A stretch of 64,000 bases of DNA from CAVVAL01 sp963742725 (GCA_963742725.1 CAVUMX010000003.1:2356001-2420000), one strand, 5' to 3'; shown: positions 1 to 6,843, counted from the first letter of the stretch. Notes: a model not told the origin generated them from the sequence alone. A program made the numbers and translations.

Positions 1-170
1 GCGGCATCCTCGACGCGGTCGAGCGCATCGACTACCAGGTACTGACCCGCCGCGCGCGGGTCGGACTGGCGCGGCGAGCCGCCGTGGCCGTTCCCGCGCT
101 CGTCAGGGCCCGGCGCGCCCGGGCGGGTCTACCCCGCGCCGACCGAGCCACACCCAGGTCGCGAGCGTGA
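1..170 (+). CDS. crtB: Phytoene synthase, C-terminal fragment
   Basis: Only the last 55 codons (reading frame from base 3) are inside the window; the gene starts to the left. The opening residues GILDAVERIDYQVLTRRARV match the conserved C-terminal segment of squalene/phytoene synthases, where an Asp-Tyr-x-Val-x-x-Arg-Arg motif lies near the end. The family joins two geranylgeranyl diphosphates into phytoene, the first committed carotenoid step. The gene is convergent with, and overlaps by 68 bp, the lycopene cyclase subunit on the other strand, which supports a carotenoid role. The catalytic aspartates are outside the window, so activity cannot be judged. Confidence 0.75.
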   Translation, partial: GILDAVERIDYQVLTRRARVGLARRAAVAVPALVRARRARAGLPRADRATPRSRA

Positions 171-429
171 CCAGCACCATCGCGAACCCGAACAGCAGGT
201 CCTCGACCGGCGCGTAGACGATCCGCGGCCCGAGGATCCGATCCTCGTCGTAGCGGACGATCCCCCGCCCCGTCAGGACTCCGTTGGTGACGAGCTGGAA
301 GAACAGGACGATGGCGTACGCCACCCACCAGACGCGCCGGGTCACGAGCCTCGTCCGGAGCACGACGACGTCAATAGACAGAGCGGCGAGAACCCCCAAT
401 ATCGCCGCGGCGGTGTAACTCAGCATCAC
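103..429 (-). CDS. crtYd: Lycopene cyclase subunit (CrtYd type)
   Basis: A 108-residue, largely hydrophobic protein with about three membrane segments. It has the lycopene-cyclase-domain signature PVEDLLF at residues 74-80, whose acidic pair is conserved in the family. Actinobacterial heterodimeric cyclases consist of two such small subunits that together cyclise the ends of lycopene in the membrane. The reading frame opens with adjacent GTG and ATG codons behind a GAGGGAA ribosome site that is part of a palindromic element at 445-467. It follows the partner subunit on the same strand with a 47-bp gap, and its last 68 bp overlap the convergent phytoene synthase gene. Confidence 0.8.
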   Translation of the reverse strand: MMLSYTAAAILGVLAALSIDVVVLRTRLVTRRVWWVAYAIVLFFQLVTNGVLTGRGIVRYDEDRILGPRIVYAPVEDLLFGFAMVLVTLATWVWLGRRGVDPPGRAGP

Positions 430-444
430 TGCTTCCCTCGCTGC

Positions 445-467
445 GCGGCGCCCTTATGCGGCGCCGC
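445..467 (-). repeat. Minimal copy of the covarying stem-loop element
   Basis: Inverted repeat GCGGCGCC at 445-452 and GGCGCCGC at 460-467 with a 7-base loop, in the gap between the two lycopene cyclase genes. Its flanks on the crtYd-sense strand read GCGCAGCGAG and lead straight into the ribosome site of crtYd. The same outer flanks and outer stem surround a longer hairpin at 34401-34485, so this copy looks like the outer stem without the inner cassette. Confidence 0.7.
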
Positions 468-476
468 TCCGCTCGT

Positions 477-821
477 TCACGGTTCATCCTCGGCCGGCTT
501 TTCGTCGCCTGCGGGCCAGCCGCGGACGGCCCGGACCGCCTCGAAGCCGAGGATCGCGCAGACCGGGATCACCAGGAAGAACAGCAGCTCCTCCAGCGGC
601 AGCCCGCCCGGCAGCGTCACGCCGACGACCTGTGCCGGGTCGAACGTCCAGTGCCCGGCCCTGATCGCCGCGAGGTCCCACGCGACGAACACCACGGCCG
701 TCGGGGTGAGCGTCAGCAGCAGCCGGCGCCACCGCCGGTACACGCCGACCTTGAGGAACAGCTCCAGCGTGGCCGTGCCGGCGAGGCAGCCCGCCAGCAG
801 CCCGAGGTAGACGAACCTCAA
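477..821 (-). CDS. crtYc: Lycopene cyclase subunit (CrtYc type)
   Basis: A 114-residue hydrophobic protein with about three membrane helices and the signature PLEELLFF at residues 75-82, the counterpart of PVEDLLF in the adjacent subunit. Small-subunit lycopene cyclases of actinobacteria function as a heterodimer, and the two-gene order here fits that. The TTG start at 821-819 overlaps the TGA stop of the upstream regulator-like gene (TTGA), so translation is probably coupled to it. The C-terminal tail is short and acidic. The c/d subunit assignment follows gene order and could be reversed. Confidence 0.8.
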   Translation of the reverse strand: MRFVYLGLLAGCLAGTATLELFLKVGVYRRWRRLLLTLTPTAVVFVAWDLAAIRAGHWTFDPAQVVGVTLPGGLPLEELLFFLVIPVCAILGFEAVRAVRGWPAGDEKPAEDEP

Positions 822-1195
822 AAACCCGCGGCCTGGGCCCGTCGCTTCACCTCGGTGCCGCGGTTCTCCCGCAGCGCCTGTGCCGGCGTGCCGGGCAGCG
901 AATCGTCCGCGGTGTAGAGCCAGCGGACGATCTCGTCGTCGGAGTAGCCGGTGTCGCGCAGCAGCGTGAGCACGCCCGGGAGGTGCTTCACCACGGCCGG
1001 ACGGCCGTCGGCGTCGTGGCCGACCAGATCCGCCGGGATCCGCATCGCCCCGTCCCGCCGCAGGCCGATCAGGTTGCCGTCACGCAGCAGCTGGTGGACC
1101 CGGGTCACCACGAGCCCGAGACGTTCGGCCACATCCGGGACGCTCAGCCATTCCTTGGGCTCGGCGACGTTGTCGTCGAGGAAGTTCTCCGTCAC
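818..1195 (-). CDS. Rv2175c-family DNA-binding protein
   Basis: A 125-residue protein with an N-terminal helix-turn-helix region (about residues 15-58, containing WLSVPDVAERLG and a wing GLRRDGAMRIP), followed by an ELR-poor C-terminal domain. It resembles the M. tuberculosis Rv2175c family, a DNA-binding substrate of kinase PknL. As in that species it is divergent from the kinase gene (350 bp apart, a small gene between). The mycobacterial phospho-site near residue 9 has no obvious Thr here; the only early Thr is residue 2. The GTG start has no clear ribosome site. The gene is translationally coupled to the lycopene cyclase subunits, an unusual partnership. Confidence 0.8.
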   Translation of the reverse strand: MTENFLDDNVAEPKEWLSVPDVAERLGLVVTRVHQLLRDGNLIGLRRDGAMRIPADLVGHDADGRPAVVKHLPGVLTLLRDTGYSDDEIVRWLYTADDSLPGTPAQALRENRGTEVKRRAQAAGF

Positions 1196-1241
1196 GCCTA
1201 CAGCGTGTCACGACCCCTGACCCACCGCACGACCGCCTCGT

Positions 1242-1451
1242 CTACTTCCTGGCCTGCGACCGGACCACTGCGACGATGCCGGCCACCGCACCACCCACGA
1301 CCACCAGGAGACACAACCCACACCCGAGCACCCGGCCGAGGATGTACGCGATACTCCCCGAGGAATCGGGTTCAGCCGCCAACCAGGACCAGTCCGACGC
1401 AGCAGAAGCCAAAGCAATCACCATGGCCACTAGTGTTACCCACCACCGCAA
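1242..1451 (-). CDS. Small membrane protein, unknown function
   Basis: A 69-residue frame with two clear hydrophobic segments (about residues 4-18 and 36-62), a GRVLGCG turn and a basic end SQARK, typical of a two-pass inner-membrane protein. It fills the gap between the divergent regulator-like gene and the kinase and reads in the regulator direction. I recognise no family. Support is hydropathy and G/C-rich third positions only, so it remains a moderate call. Confidence 0.5.
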   Translation of the reverse strand: MRWWVTLVAMVIALASAASDWSWLAAEPDSSGSIAYILGRVLGCGLCLLVVVGGAVAGIVAVVRSQARK

Positions 1452-1526
1452 GCGCCGGTGACTCGGCCATTACACGCCGTGTTGTCACAAATTGACGGCC
1501 GTCCACATCGAGGCGGGAAGCCAACG

Positions 1527-1532
1527 TAGACT
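1527..1532 (+). promoter_or_regulatory. -10 hexamer TAGACT of pknL, leaderless arrangement
   Basis: TAGACT lies 7 bases before the in-frame GTG at 1540, the spacing at which transcription would begin on the start codon. This favours GTG 1540 over the TTG at 1492 as the kinase start. No good -35 hexamer at 16-18 bases was found. Confidence 0.5.
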
Positions 1533-1539
1533 GGCCGCC

Positions 1540-3423
1540 GTGGATAGGACCCTCGTCGACCCCTTGGTCGGAACCGTGCTCGACGGCCGGTACCGGATCC
1601 GGGGACGGATCGCCCGGGGCGGCATGGCCACTGTCTACGACGCGGTGGACGAGCGCCTCGAACGCACGGTGGCCATCAAGGTCATGCACCCGTCGTACGC
1701 GGCGGATCCGCTCTTCATCGACCGGTTCATCCGGGAGGCGAAGTCGACGGCGCGTCTCAACCACCCCAACGTGGTGGCGGTCTTCGACCAGGGCAGCCAC
1801 GACGACCTCGCGTTCCTCGTCATGGAACAGGTCCAGGGCGAGACCCTGCGCGACCTCCTGAACGAGCGCGGCCGGCTCTCGATCGCCGAGTCGGTCAGCA
1901 TCCTGTCCTCGGTGCTCGACGCGCTCGCGGCGGCACACCGCAACGGCCTCGTGCACCGCGACGTCAAGCCGGAGAACGTGCTGATCGGCACGGACGGCGT
2001 GGTGAAGGTCGCCGACTTCGGCCTGGCCCGGGTCGTGGAGTCGTCGAAGCACACGGCGACCGGCGGCGTGGTCATGGGCACGGTCGCCTACGTCTCGCCC
2101 GAGCAGATCGTGAACGGCCACGCCGACTCCCGCAGCGACGTGTACTCCGCCGGCATCATGTTCTTCGAGATGCTCACGGGCACCGTGCCGTTCGGCGGCG
2201 ACTCGGCCGTGAACATCGCGTTCCAGCACGTCAACAACCACGTGCCGGCCACGTCCGAGCGGGTCGTCGGCGTCCCGCCGGCCCTCGACGAGCTCGTGCA
2301 CCGCGCCACCCGGCGCGAACCCGCCGCCCGTCCCAGCGACTCCGGCGCGTTCCTCGCCGAACTGCACCGCATCAGCGCCGAGCTCGGCCTCCCCCGCGTC
2401 ACCGTCAACGCCCCGCCGCCGCACCGGCCGCAGCCGCCGGCCCAGGCGACGCAGATGGTGCCCCGCACGTACGGCGGCGGCAGCGACCCCACGGCGCTCC
2501 ACGAGGCCGTCGACTACCCCGAACCGAACGAGCGTCCCAAGCGGCGCACCGGCCTGATCGCGCTGGGCATCCTGCTCGCGCTCGGGCTCGTTGCCGCCAG
2601 CCTCGGCTGGTGGCTCGGCACGGGCCGGTTCACCGAGGCGCCGTCGCTCCTCACGCTCTCGCAGCAGCAGGCCGAGCAGCGCGCCGAGCAGAACGGATTC
2701 GTCCTGAAGGTCGGCGAGCGCGTGTTCAGCGCCACCGCACCGGCCGGCACGGTCCTGCAGCAGAGCCCGAACCCGAAGGGCCGGATCCTCGACGGCGGCA
2801 CGATCACGATCGTGGTGTCCAAGGGCCCGGAGATCTTCGAGATCCCGGACATCGCGCGGCTCCCCGAGGCCGAGGCCAAGGCGCGGCTCGCCGAACTCAA
2901 GTTCACCGTCACCGTCCAGCCGGCGTTCGACGAGAACATCGACAAGGGCAGCGCGATCGGCACCAACCCGAAGGTCGGCACCAAGCTCCCGCCGGGCTCG
3001 GCCGTCACCTTGCTGATCAGCAGCGGCACCGCGCCGATCAAGCTGCCCAACCTGACCGGGCAGACCAAGGAAGACGCCGAGAAGGTCATCGAGGAACTCG
3101 GGCTCGAAGTGGAGTTCGACGAGCAGCGCGTCGACGACGAACGGCTGCGCGGACGGGTCATCCAGCAGGATCCCGGCCCCGGCAACGTCGGCAGCGACAC
3201 GACGGTCCGCCTCACCATCGGCGAAGGCGACGCGAAGATCGAGGTCCCGAACCTCAACGGCAAGCGCTTCAACGAGGCCCGCGACGAACTCGAAGAACTC
3301 GGGCTGGAGATCCGCCGGGGCTTCGGGCGGGGTAACGGCCGCATCTTCGCGCAGGTCCCGGCGGCCGGCACGCTGGTCGATCCCGGCTCGACGGTGAACG
3401 TGGGCGTCGACCTCAGTGACTAG
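1540..3423 (+). CDS. pknL: PknL-type Ser/Thr protein kinase with four PASTA repeats
   Basis: A 627-residue membrane kinase. The cytoplasmic kinase domain spans about residues 8-285: glycine loop RIARGGMATVYD, catalytic Lys47 in AIKV, HRD Asp141 in VHRDVKPEN and DFG Asp159. A Pro-rich linker leads to one membrane helix (about 338-359), then four extracellular PASTA modules (about 366-430, 434-497, 501-563, 567-627). PASTA domains of this family bind cell-wall muropeptides or lipid II. The neighbouring Rv2175c-like gene is the classic PknL substrate, which supports the name; mycobacterial PknL lacks PASTA repeats, while some other actinobacterial orthologues have them. A TTG at 1492 would add 16 residues. 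The stop overlaps the first base of the next gene. Confidence 0.9.
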   Translation: MDRTLVDPLVGTVLDGRYRIRGRIARGGMATVYDAVDERLERTVAIKVMHPSYAADPLFIDRFIREAKSTARLNHPNVVAVFDQGSHDDLAFLVMEQVQGETLRDLLNERGRLSIAESVSILSSVLDALAAAHRNGLVHRDVKPENVLIGTDGVVKVADFGLARVVESSKHTATGGVVMGTVAYVSPEQIVNGHADSRSDVYSAGIMFFEMLTGTVPFGGDSAVNIAFQHVNNHVPATSERVVGVPPALDELVHRATRREPAARPSDSGAFLAELHRISAELGLPRVTVNAPPPHRPQPPAQATQMVPRTYGGGSDPTALHEAVDYPEPNERPKRRTGLIALGILLALGLVAASLGWWLGTGRFTEAPSLLTLSQQQAEQRAEQNGFVLKVGERVFSATAPAGTVLQQSPNPKGRILDGGTITIVVSKGPEIFEIPDIARLPEAEAKARLAELKFTVTVQPAFDENIDKGSAIGTNPKVGTKLPPGSAVTLLISSGTAPIKLPNLTGQTKEDAEKVIEELGLEVEFDEQRVDDERLRGRVIQQDPGPGNVGSDTTVRLTIGEGDAKIEVPNLNGKRFNEARDELEELGLEIRRGFGRGNGRIFAQVPAAGTLVDPGSTVNVGVDLSD

Positions 3424-3454
3424 TGGGTTCCCGATTGACTAGCAGGTTCCCGAT
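3417..3454 (+). repeat. 19-bp tandem duplication at the pknL/nfo junction
   Basis: Bases 3417-3435 and 3436-3454 are adjacent 19-bp copies with 17 matches, each containing TGACTAG and GGTTCCCGAT. The first copy holds the kinase stop codon. The first copy also carries a GTGA start/stop overlap (GTG 3416) that is now out of frame with nfo. Confidence 0.8.
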
Positions 3455-4292
3455 CGGGGCGCACGTGCCGGCGTCCGGCGGGTTGGCCAAGTCCGCGCTT
3501 CCCTACGCGGAGCGGGTCGGCGCGACGACCATGCAGGTGTTCGTGTCGAACCCGCGCGGCTGGGCGCTGGCCGCCGGGGTGCCGGCGCAGGACGAGGCGT
3601 TCCGGGCCGGCACCGCCGGAGTCCCGACGTTCATCCACGCGACGTTCCTGGTGAACCTCGGTTCCCCCACCGAGGCGACGGTCGAGCGGTCCGTCGCCTC
3701 GCTGACGCACGCGGCCGAACGCGCCCGCGCGATCGGCGCCCGGGGCGTGGTCTTCCATGCCGGGTCGGCGGTGGCCGGTACCCGCCGCGACGAGGCGCTG
3801 GCCCAACTGCGCGAGCACCTGCTGCCGATCCTCGACGCGCTCCCCGAGGACGGCCCGGATCTGCTGGTCGAACCGACGGCCGGCGGCGGGTTCGCCCTCG
3901 CCGCCCGCCTGGAGGACCTGGGGCCGTACTTCGCGGCCGTCGACGACCACCCGCGGCTCGGCGTCTGCCTCGACACGTGCCACGTCTGGGCCGCCGGCCA
4001 CGACCTCGCGTCCCCCGGCGGCACGAAGGAAACCCTCGACACGCTGGTCGCCACCGTCGGGCCGGGCCGGCTGAGGCTCGTCCACGCCAACGACTCCAAG
4101 GACACGGTCGGCTCGCTCCGGGACCGCCACGAGACCATCGGCGCCGGCCAGATCGGGCTCGACGCGTTCGCCGACCTGTTCACCCACCCCGAGGCGGCCG
4201 GCGTCCCGATCGTCGTGGAGACACCATCCGGGGCGAACGGCGAGGGCCACGCCGCCGACATCGCCGCCCTTGCCGCGTTCCGCCCCCACTAG
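3423..4292 (+). CDS. nfo: Endonuclease IV (AP endonuclease)
   Basis: A 289-residue TIM-barrel DNA repair enzyme that cuts the backbone 5' of abasic sites. All metal ligands of the family can be aligned: His72 (IHATFLVN), His112 (FHAGS), Glu150 (LLVEPTAGGG), Asp184 and His187 (CLDTCHVWAAGHD), His221 (VHANDSKD), Asp234 and His236 (RDRHE), Glu266 (VVETPSG). Length matches the family. The GTG at 3423 overlaps the last base of the kinase stop; an in-frame TTG at 3435 is an alternative start, and the choice is blurred by the 19-bp duplication at the junction. Confidence 0.9.
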   Translation: MGSRLTSRFPIGAHVPASGGLAKSALPYAERVGATTMQVFVSNPRGWALAAGVPAQDEAFRAGTAGVPTFIHATFLVNLGSPTEATVERSVASLTHAAERARAIGARGVVFHAGSAVAGTRRDEALAQLREHLLPILDALPEDGPDLLVEPTAGGGFALAARLEDLGPYFAAVDDHPRLGVCLDTCHVWAAGHDLASPGGTKETLDTLVATVGPGRLRLVHANDSKDTVGSLRDRHETIGAGQIGLDAFADLFTHPEAAGVPIVVETPSGANGEGHAADIAALAAFRPH

Positions 4293-4350
4293 CGCCACCC
4301 GCACGCGCCTCCCTCACCGGCCGGCGCCCACGCCACCCGCGCGGTCGCGG

Positions 4351-4415
4351 AACTGTCGGGGATATCGGGGCATCCGGCGCCGGGTTACAGGACGGGATCC
4401 CGAACAGTCCGGTTT
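4351..4415. repeat. 65-bp dispersed repeat, copy 1
   Basis: This intergenic block matches, in inverse orientation, bases 41681-41745 with 62 of 65 identities. Its ends form an imperfect inverted repeat (ACTGTCGGGGAT against ATCCCGAACAGT), so each copy could fold into a stem-loop. It sits in the 226-bp gap between nfo and the aro leader; the rest of that gap is G-rich with no gene seen. Confidence 0.8.
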
Positions 4416-4506
4416 GTACCCGGGGCGGGCGGGGCGGGCGCGGGCGGGCACGCAGCGGTGACAGAACGCACGCGGGCGGAATGACGGCCCGCGGGCGGGC
4501 ATCGGC

Positions 4507-4512
4507 TAGAGT
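4507..4512 (+). promoter_or_regulatory. -10 hexamer TAGAGT of the aro leader transcript
   Basis: TAGAGT ends 6 bases before the GTG of the leader peptide, so the transcript should begin at or next to the leader start codon. Confidence 0.5.
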
Positions 4513-4518
4513 GAGCGC

Positions 4519-4587
4519 GTGCAGAAGCGCTGGTATGGCTTTTACCTCGCGACGCCCGGCTGGGCGGCGAGGCGCTTCGCGCGCTAG
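4519..4587 (+). CDS. Aromatic-rich leader peptide of the DAHP synthase attenuator
   Basis: A 22-codon frame, GTG to TAG, with aromatic residues Trp5, Tyr6, Phe8, Tyr9, Trp15 and Phe20. It starts 6 bases after a -10 hexamer, stops 15 bases before a terminator hairpin, and is followed by a DAHP synthase gene 66 bp downstream. This is the layout of ribosome-mediated attenuation: ribosome stalling at Trp, Tyr or Phe codons under aromatic starvation would keep the terminator from forming. The peptide itself needs no function. The attenuation mechanism is inferred from the arrangement. Confidence 0.75.
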   Translation: MQKRWYGFYLATPGWAARRFAR

Positions 4588-4602
4588 CCGCACATCATTC
4601 CA

Positions 4603-4633
4603 AGCCCCGGGCCCCGCTGGTCCGGGGCTCTTT
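4603..4633 (+). terminator. Attenuator hairpin before aroF
   Basis: Arms AGCCCCGG (4603-4610) and CCGGGGCT (4622-4629) with an 11-base loop, followed by CTTTCG. The hairpin lies between the leader peptide stop and the DAHP synthase start, so it is intrinsic-terminator-like and would cut off aroF unless prevented from folding. Confidence 0.75.
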
Positions 4634-4653
4634 CGTGTGAGGACACTCAAGTA

Positions 4654-5679
4654 ATGGTCATCGTCATGAGCCCCGATGCGACTGACGGGCAACTCACCGA
4701 GGTCGTCGCCACCGTCGAGTCGGCCGGCGGCGCCGCGTTCGTCTCGCGAGGTGTCACCCGCACGATCATCGGCGTGGTCGCCGGCGAGGACGTGCTGGAG
4801 AACCTCGACGCGGACCGGATCCCCGGCGTCGCCGAGGTCGTCCGCATCACGGCGCCGTACAAGCTGGTCAGCCACGAGAACCACCCGCGCACGTCGACGG
4901 TGCACGTCGGCGGCGTGCCGATCGGCCCGGACACGGTCACGCTGATCGCCGGCCCGTGCGCGGTGGAGACGCCGGAGCAGACCCTGGAGTCGGCCCGGAT
5001 GGCTCAGCGGGCGGGCGCGGCGCTGCTGCGCGGCGGCGCGTACAAGCCCCGGACGTCCCCGTACGCCTTCCAGGGGCTCGGCGTGGCGGGGCTGAAGATC
5101 CTCGCCGACGTCCGGAAGGAGACCGGGCTGCCGATCGTCACCGAGGTGACCGAGGCCGGCGACGTGGACGTGGTGGCCGAGCACGCCGACATGCTCCAGA
5201 TCGGCACCCGCAACATGCAGAACTTCGCGCTGCTCCAGGCATGTGGCGGGGTGGGCAAGCCGGTGATGCTCAAGCGCGGGCTCACCGCGACGTACGAGGA
5301 GTGGCTGATGGCCGCCGAGTACATCGCGCAGCGCGGCAACCTCGACATCGTCCTGTGCGAGCGGGGTGTGCGGTCGTTCGAGCCGGCGATCCGGAACATG
5401 CTGGACGTGTCGGCCGTCCCGATGATGCACGGGCTCTCGCACCTGCCGATCATCGTCGACCCGTCGCATGCGGCCGGCCGCCGCGACCTGGTGGTGCCGC
5501 TGGCCCGCGCGGCGATCGCCGCCGGCGCCGACGGCATCATGGTCGACCTGCACCCGCACCCCGAGACCGCGCGGTGCGACGGTCCGCAGGCGCTCACCGG
5601 CGAGTCCCTCGCGGCGCTGGCCGAGGCCGTCGAGACGCTGCCGCCGCTGCTCGGTCGCAAGCGCACCACCGCCCTCTAG
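4654..5679 (+). CDS. aroF: 3-deoxy-7-phosphoheptulonate synthase, class I with regulatory domain
   Basis: A 341-residue enzyme that condenses phosphoenolpyruvate and erythrose 4-phosphate, the entry to the shikimate pathway. Residues 1-70 form a ferredoxin-like regulatory domain like that of Thermotoga DAHP synthase; the barrel follows with AGPCAVE, LRGGAYKPRTSPY, GTRNMQN, LKRG and VDPSHAAGRRD. ATG 4654 follows a GAGGAC ribosome site. It is controlled by the attenuator just upstream. The same window also holds a class II DAHP synthase (12034-13359), so the cell has two enzymes for this step. Confidence 0.9.
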   Translation: MVIVMSPDATDGQLTEVVATVESAGGAAFVSRGVTRTIIGVVAGEDVLENLDADRIPGVAEVVRITAPYKLVSHENHPRTSTVHVGGVPIGPDTVTLIAGPCAVETPEQTLESARMAQRAGAALLRGGAYKPRTSPYAFQGLGVAGLKILADVRKETGLPIVTEVTEAGDVDVVAEHADMLQIGTRNMQNFALLQACGGVGKPVMLKRGLTATYEEWLMAAEYIAQRGNLDIVLCERGVRSFEPAIRNMLDVSAVPMMHGLSHLPIIVDPSHAAGRRDLVVPLARAAIAAGADGIMVDLHPHPETARCDGPQALTGESLAALAEAVETLPPLLGRKRTTAL

Positions 5680-5690
5680 ACCCCCGCGCA

Positions 5691-5724
5691 CGACCGGTGG
5701 GATCACGAACGATCCCACCGGTCG
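5691..5724 (+). terminator. Terminator-like hairpin after aroF
   Basis: Perfect 14-bp arms CGACCGGTGGGATC and GATCCCACCGGTCG around a 6-base loop, 12 bp after the aroF stop. It lacks a U-tract, as is common for actinobacterial terminators. Confidence 0.65.
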
Positions 5725-5827
5725 GAACGCGCGCAGAGTAGGCCACGCGGGCCGTAACCGGACAAACACCGCTCTGACCAGCGGATTTCGGTGAACAGAT
5801 TCACAGCCGCTTGCCCACGGGATAAGG

Positions 5828-5846
5828 TTAGGTAATCCTTCCTTAG
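5828..5846 (+). promoter_or_regulatory. Probable iron-regulator (IdeR/DtxR-type) box before bfd
   Basis: TTAGGTAATCCTTCCTTAG resembles the IdeR/DtxR operator (TTAGGTTAGGCTAACCTAA) at roughly 12 of 19 positions. A promoter TTCACA (5800-5805), 17-base spacer, TAAGGT (5823-5828) ends exactly where the box begins, so a bound regulator could affect initiation. The next genes handle iron storage. The match is imperfect. Confidence 0.45.
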
Positions 5847-5876
5847 GACTCGCTAACCGAACCCGTGGAGGCCACG

Positions 5877-6074
5877 TTGTACGCCTGCATCTGCGCGCGC
5901 GTGCGCGAGTGCGAGGTGCGCGAGGTGATCGCCGCCGGCGCCGTGGACGAGGATGCAGTCGGTGAGGCGTGTGGCGCCGGCACCGGCTGCGGCTCGTGCG
6001 TCGACCGGATCTGCGGGCTGATCCGCGAGGTCGCCCCGGCGGCCCAGCTGACCAGGTTGGCAGCAGCTTCATGA
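5877..6074 (+). CDS. bfd: Bacterioferritin-associated ferredoxin
   Basis: A small (65-residue) BFD-like [2Fe-2S] protein. It begins M-YACICARV and ends with GTGCGSCVDRI, giving the C-x-C ... C-x-x-C cluster ligands typical of Bfd, which reduces bacterioferritin cores to release iron. I chose TTG 5877 because GGAGG lies 6 bases upstream and the family starts right before the first Cys pair; GTG 5865 would add four residues. Bacterioferritin follows after 86 bp, and an iron box lies upstream. Confidence 0.8.
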   Translation: MYACICARVRECEVREVIAAGAVDEDAVGEACGAGTGCGSCVDRICGLIREVAPAAQLTRLAAAS

Positions 6075-6160
6075 GCCGACACCCGCGGGAGGGACTGCTC
6101 CGGTAACCCTGCGCGACGTATGCTGAGCCCCTTCGTCATTCGACTAGGGGGCTACAAGTC

Positions 6161-6640
6161 ATGCAGGGTGACCCGAGGACGATCGAGTTCCTCAACGAGC
6201 AGCTCACCGCCGAGCTGACCGCGATCAACCAGTACTTCCTGCACGCCAAGATGCAGGAGAACTGGGGCTACACGAAGCTCGCGGCCTACACCCGGCACGA
6301 GTCGATCGACGAGATGAAGCACGCGGAGGTCCTGACGGACCGCATCCTCTTCCTGGAGGGTCTGCCGAACTACCAGCGCCTTTTCACGCTCAACATCGGC
6401 GAGACGGTGCCGGAGCAGTTCCGCTGCGACATGATCATCGAGCAGGAGGCCGTGACGCGGCTGCGTGCCGGCATCGAGCACATGCGCTCGGTCGGCGACG
6501 TGACGTCGGCGAACATCTTCGAGTCGATCCTCGCCGACGAGGAGCACCACATCGACTACCTCGAAACCCAGATCGAGCTGATCGACAAGCTCGGCGAGCA
6601 GCTGTACCTCGCCCAGCTCGTGGAGCAGCCGAGCAGCTAG
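6161..6640 (+). CDS. bfr: Bacterioferritin
   Basis: A 159-residue iron-storage subunit of full family length. Ferroxidase ligands Glu18, Glu51, His54, Glu94, Glu127 and His130 are all present, and Met52, the haem ligand shared between two subunits, is kept, so this should be a haem-containing 24-mer. ATG 6161 follows an AGGGGG ribosome site, and TATGCT (6119-6124) could be its -10 hexamer. The partner ferredoxin lies directly upstream. Confidence 0.95.
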   Translation: MQGDPRTIEFLNEQLTAELTAINQYFLHAKMQENWGYTKLAAYTRHESIDEMKHAEVLTDRILFLEGLPNYQRLFTLNIGETVPEQFRCDMIIEQEAVTRLRAGIEHMRSVGDVTSANIFESILADEEHHIDYLETQIELIDKLGEQLYLAQLVEQPSS

Positions 6641-6678
6641 CTCGTCACGCTCCGTACTACTGGAGCTACAGGTCGCCA

Positions 6679-6750
6679 GCGCCGGGTATCGCCCGGCGCC
6701 GGCAATGCCTTACGCCTCCGGCACCGGGATACCGGTACCGGAGGCGTTTT
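6679..6750 (+). terminator. Double hairpin terminator after bfr
   Basis: A first hairpin (GCGCCGGG / CCCGGCGC, 6679-6699) is followed by a stronger one: CGCCTCCGG at 6713-6721 pairs with CCGGAGGCG at 6738-6746, ending in TTTT. The second is a textbook intrinsic terminator. Confidence 0.8.
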
Positions 6751-6843
6751 CTATCCCAGAAACACCCGTAGGCAGAATAATAGGGCATAGCGCTCGTTTA
6801 TGGCATGATTCGGCATCGTCTCTCCAGGTAAGGGAGCCGTGCC

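Noticed and set aside
4180..6072. 630-codon minus-strand frame over the aro region
   Set aside because: Arg/Pro-rich shadow of aroF and the leader region; the opposite strand has intact catalytic motifs.
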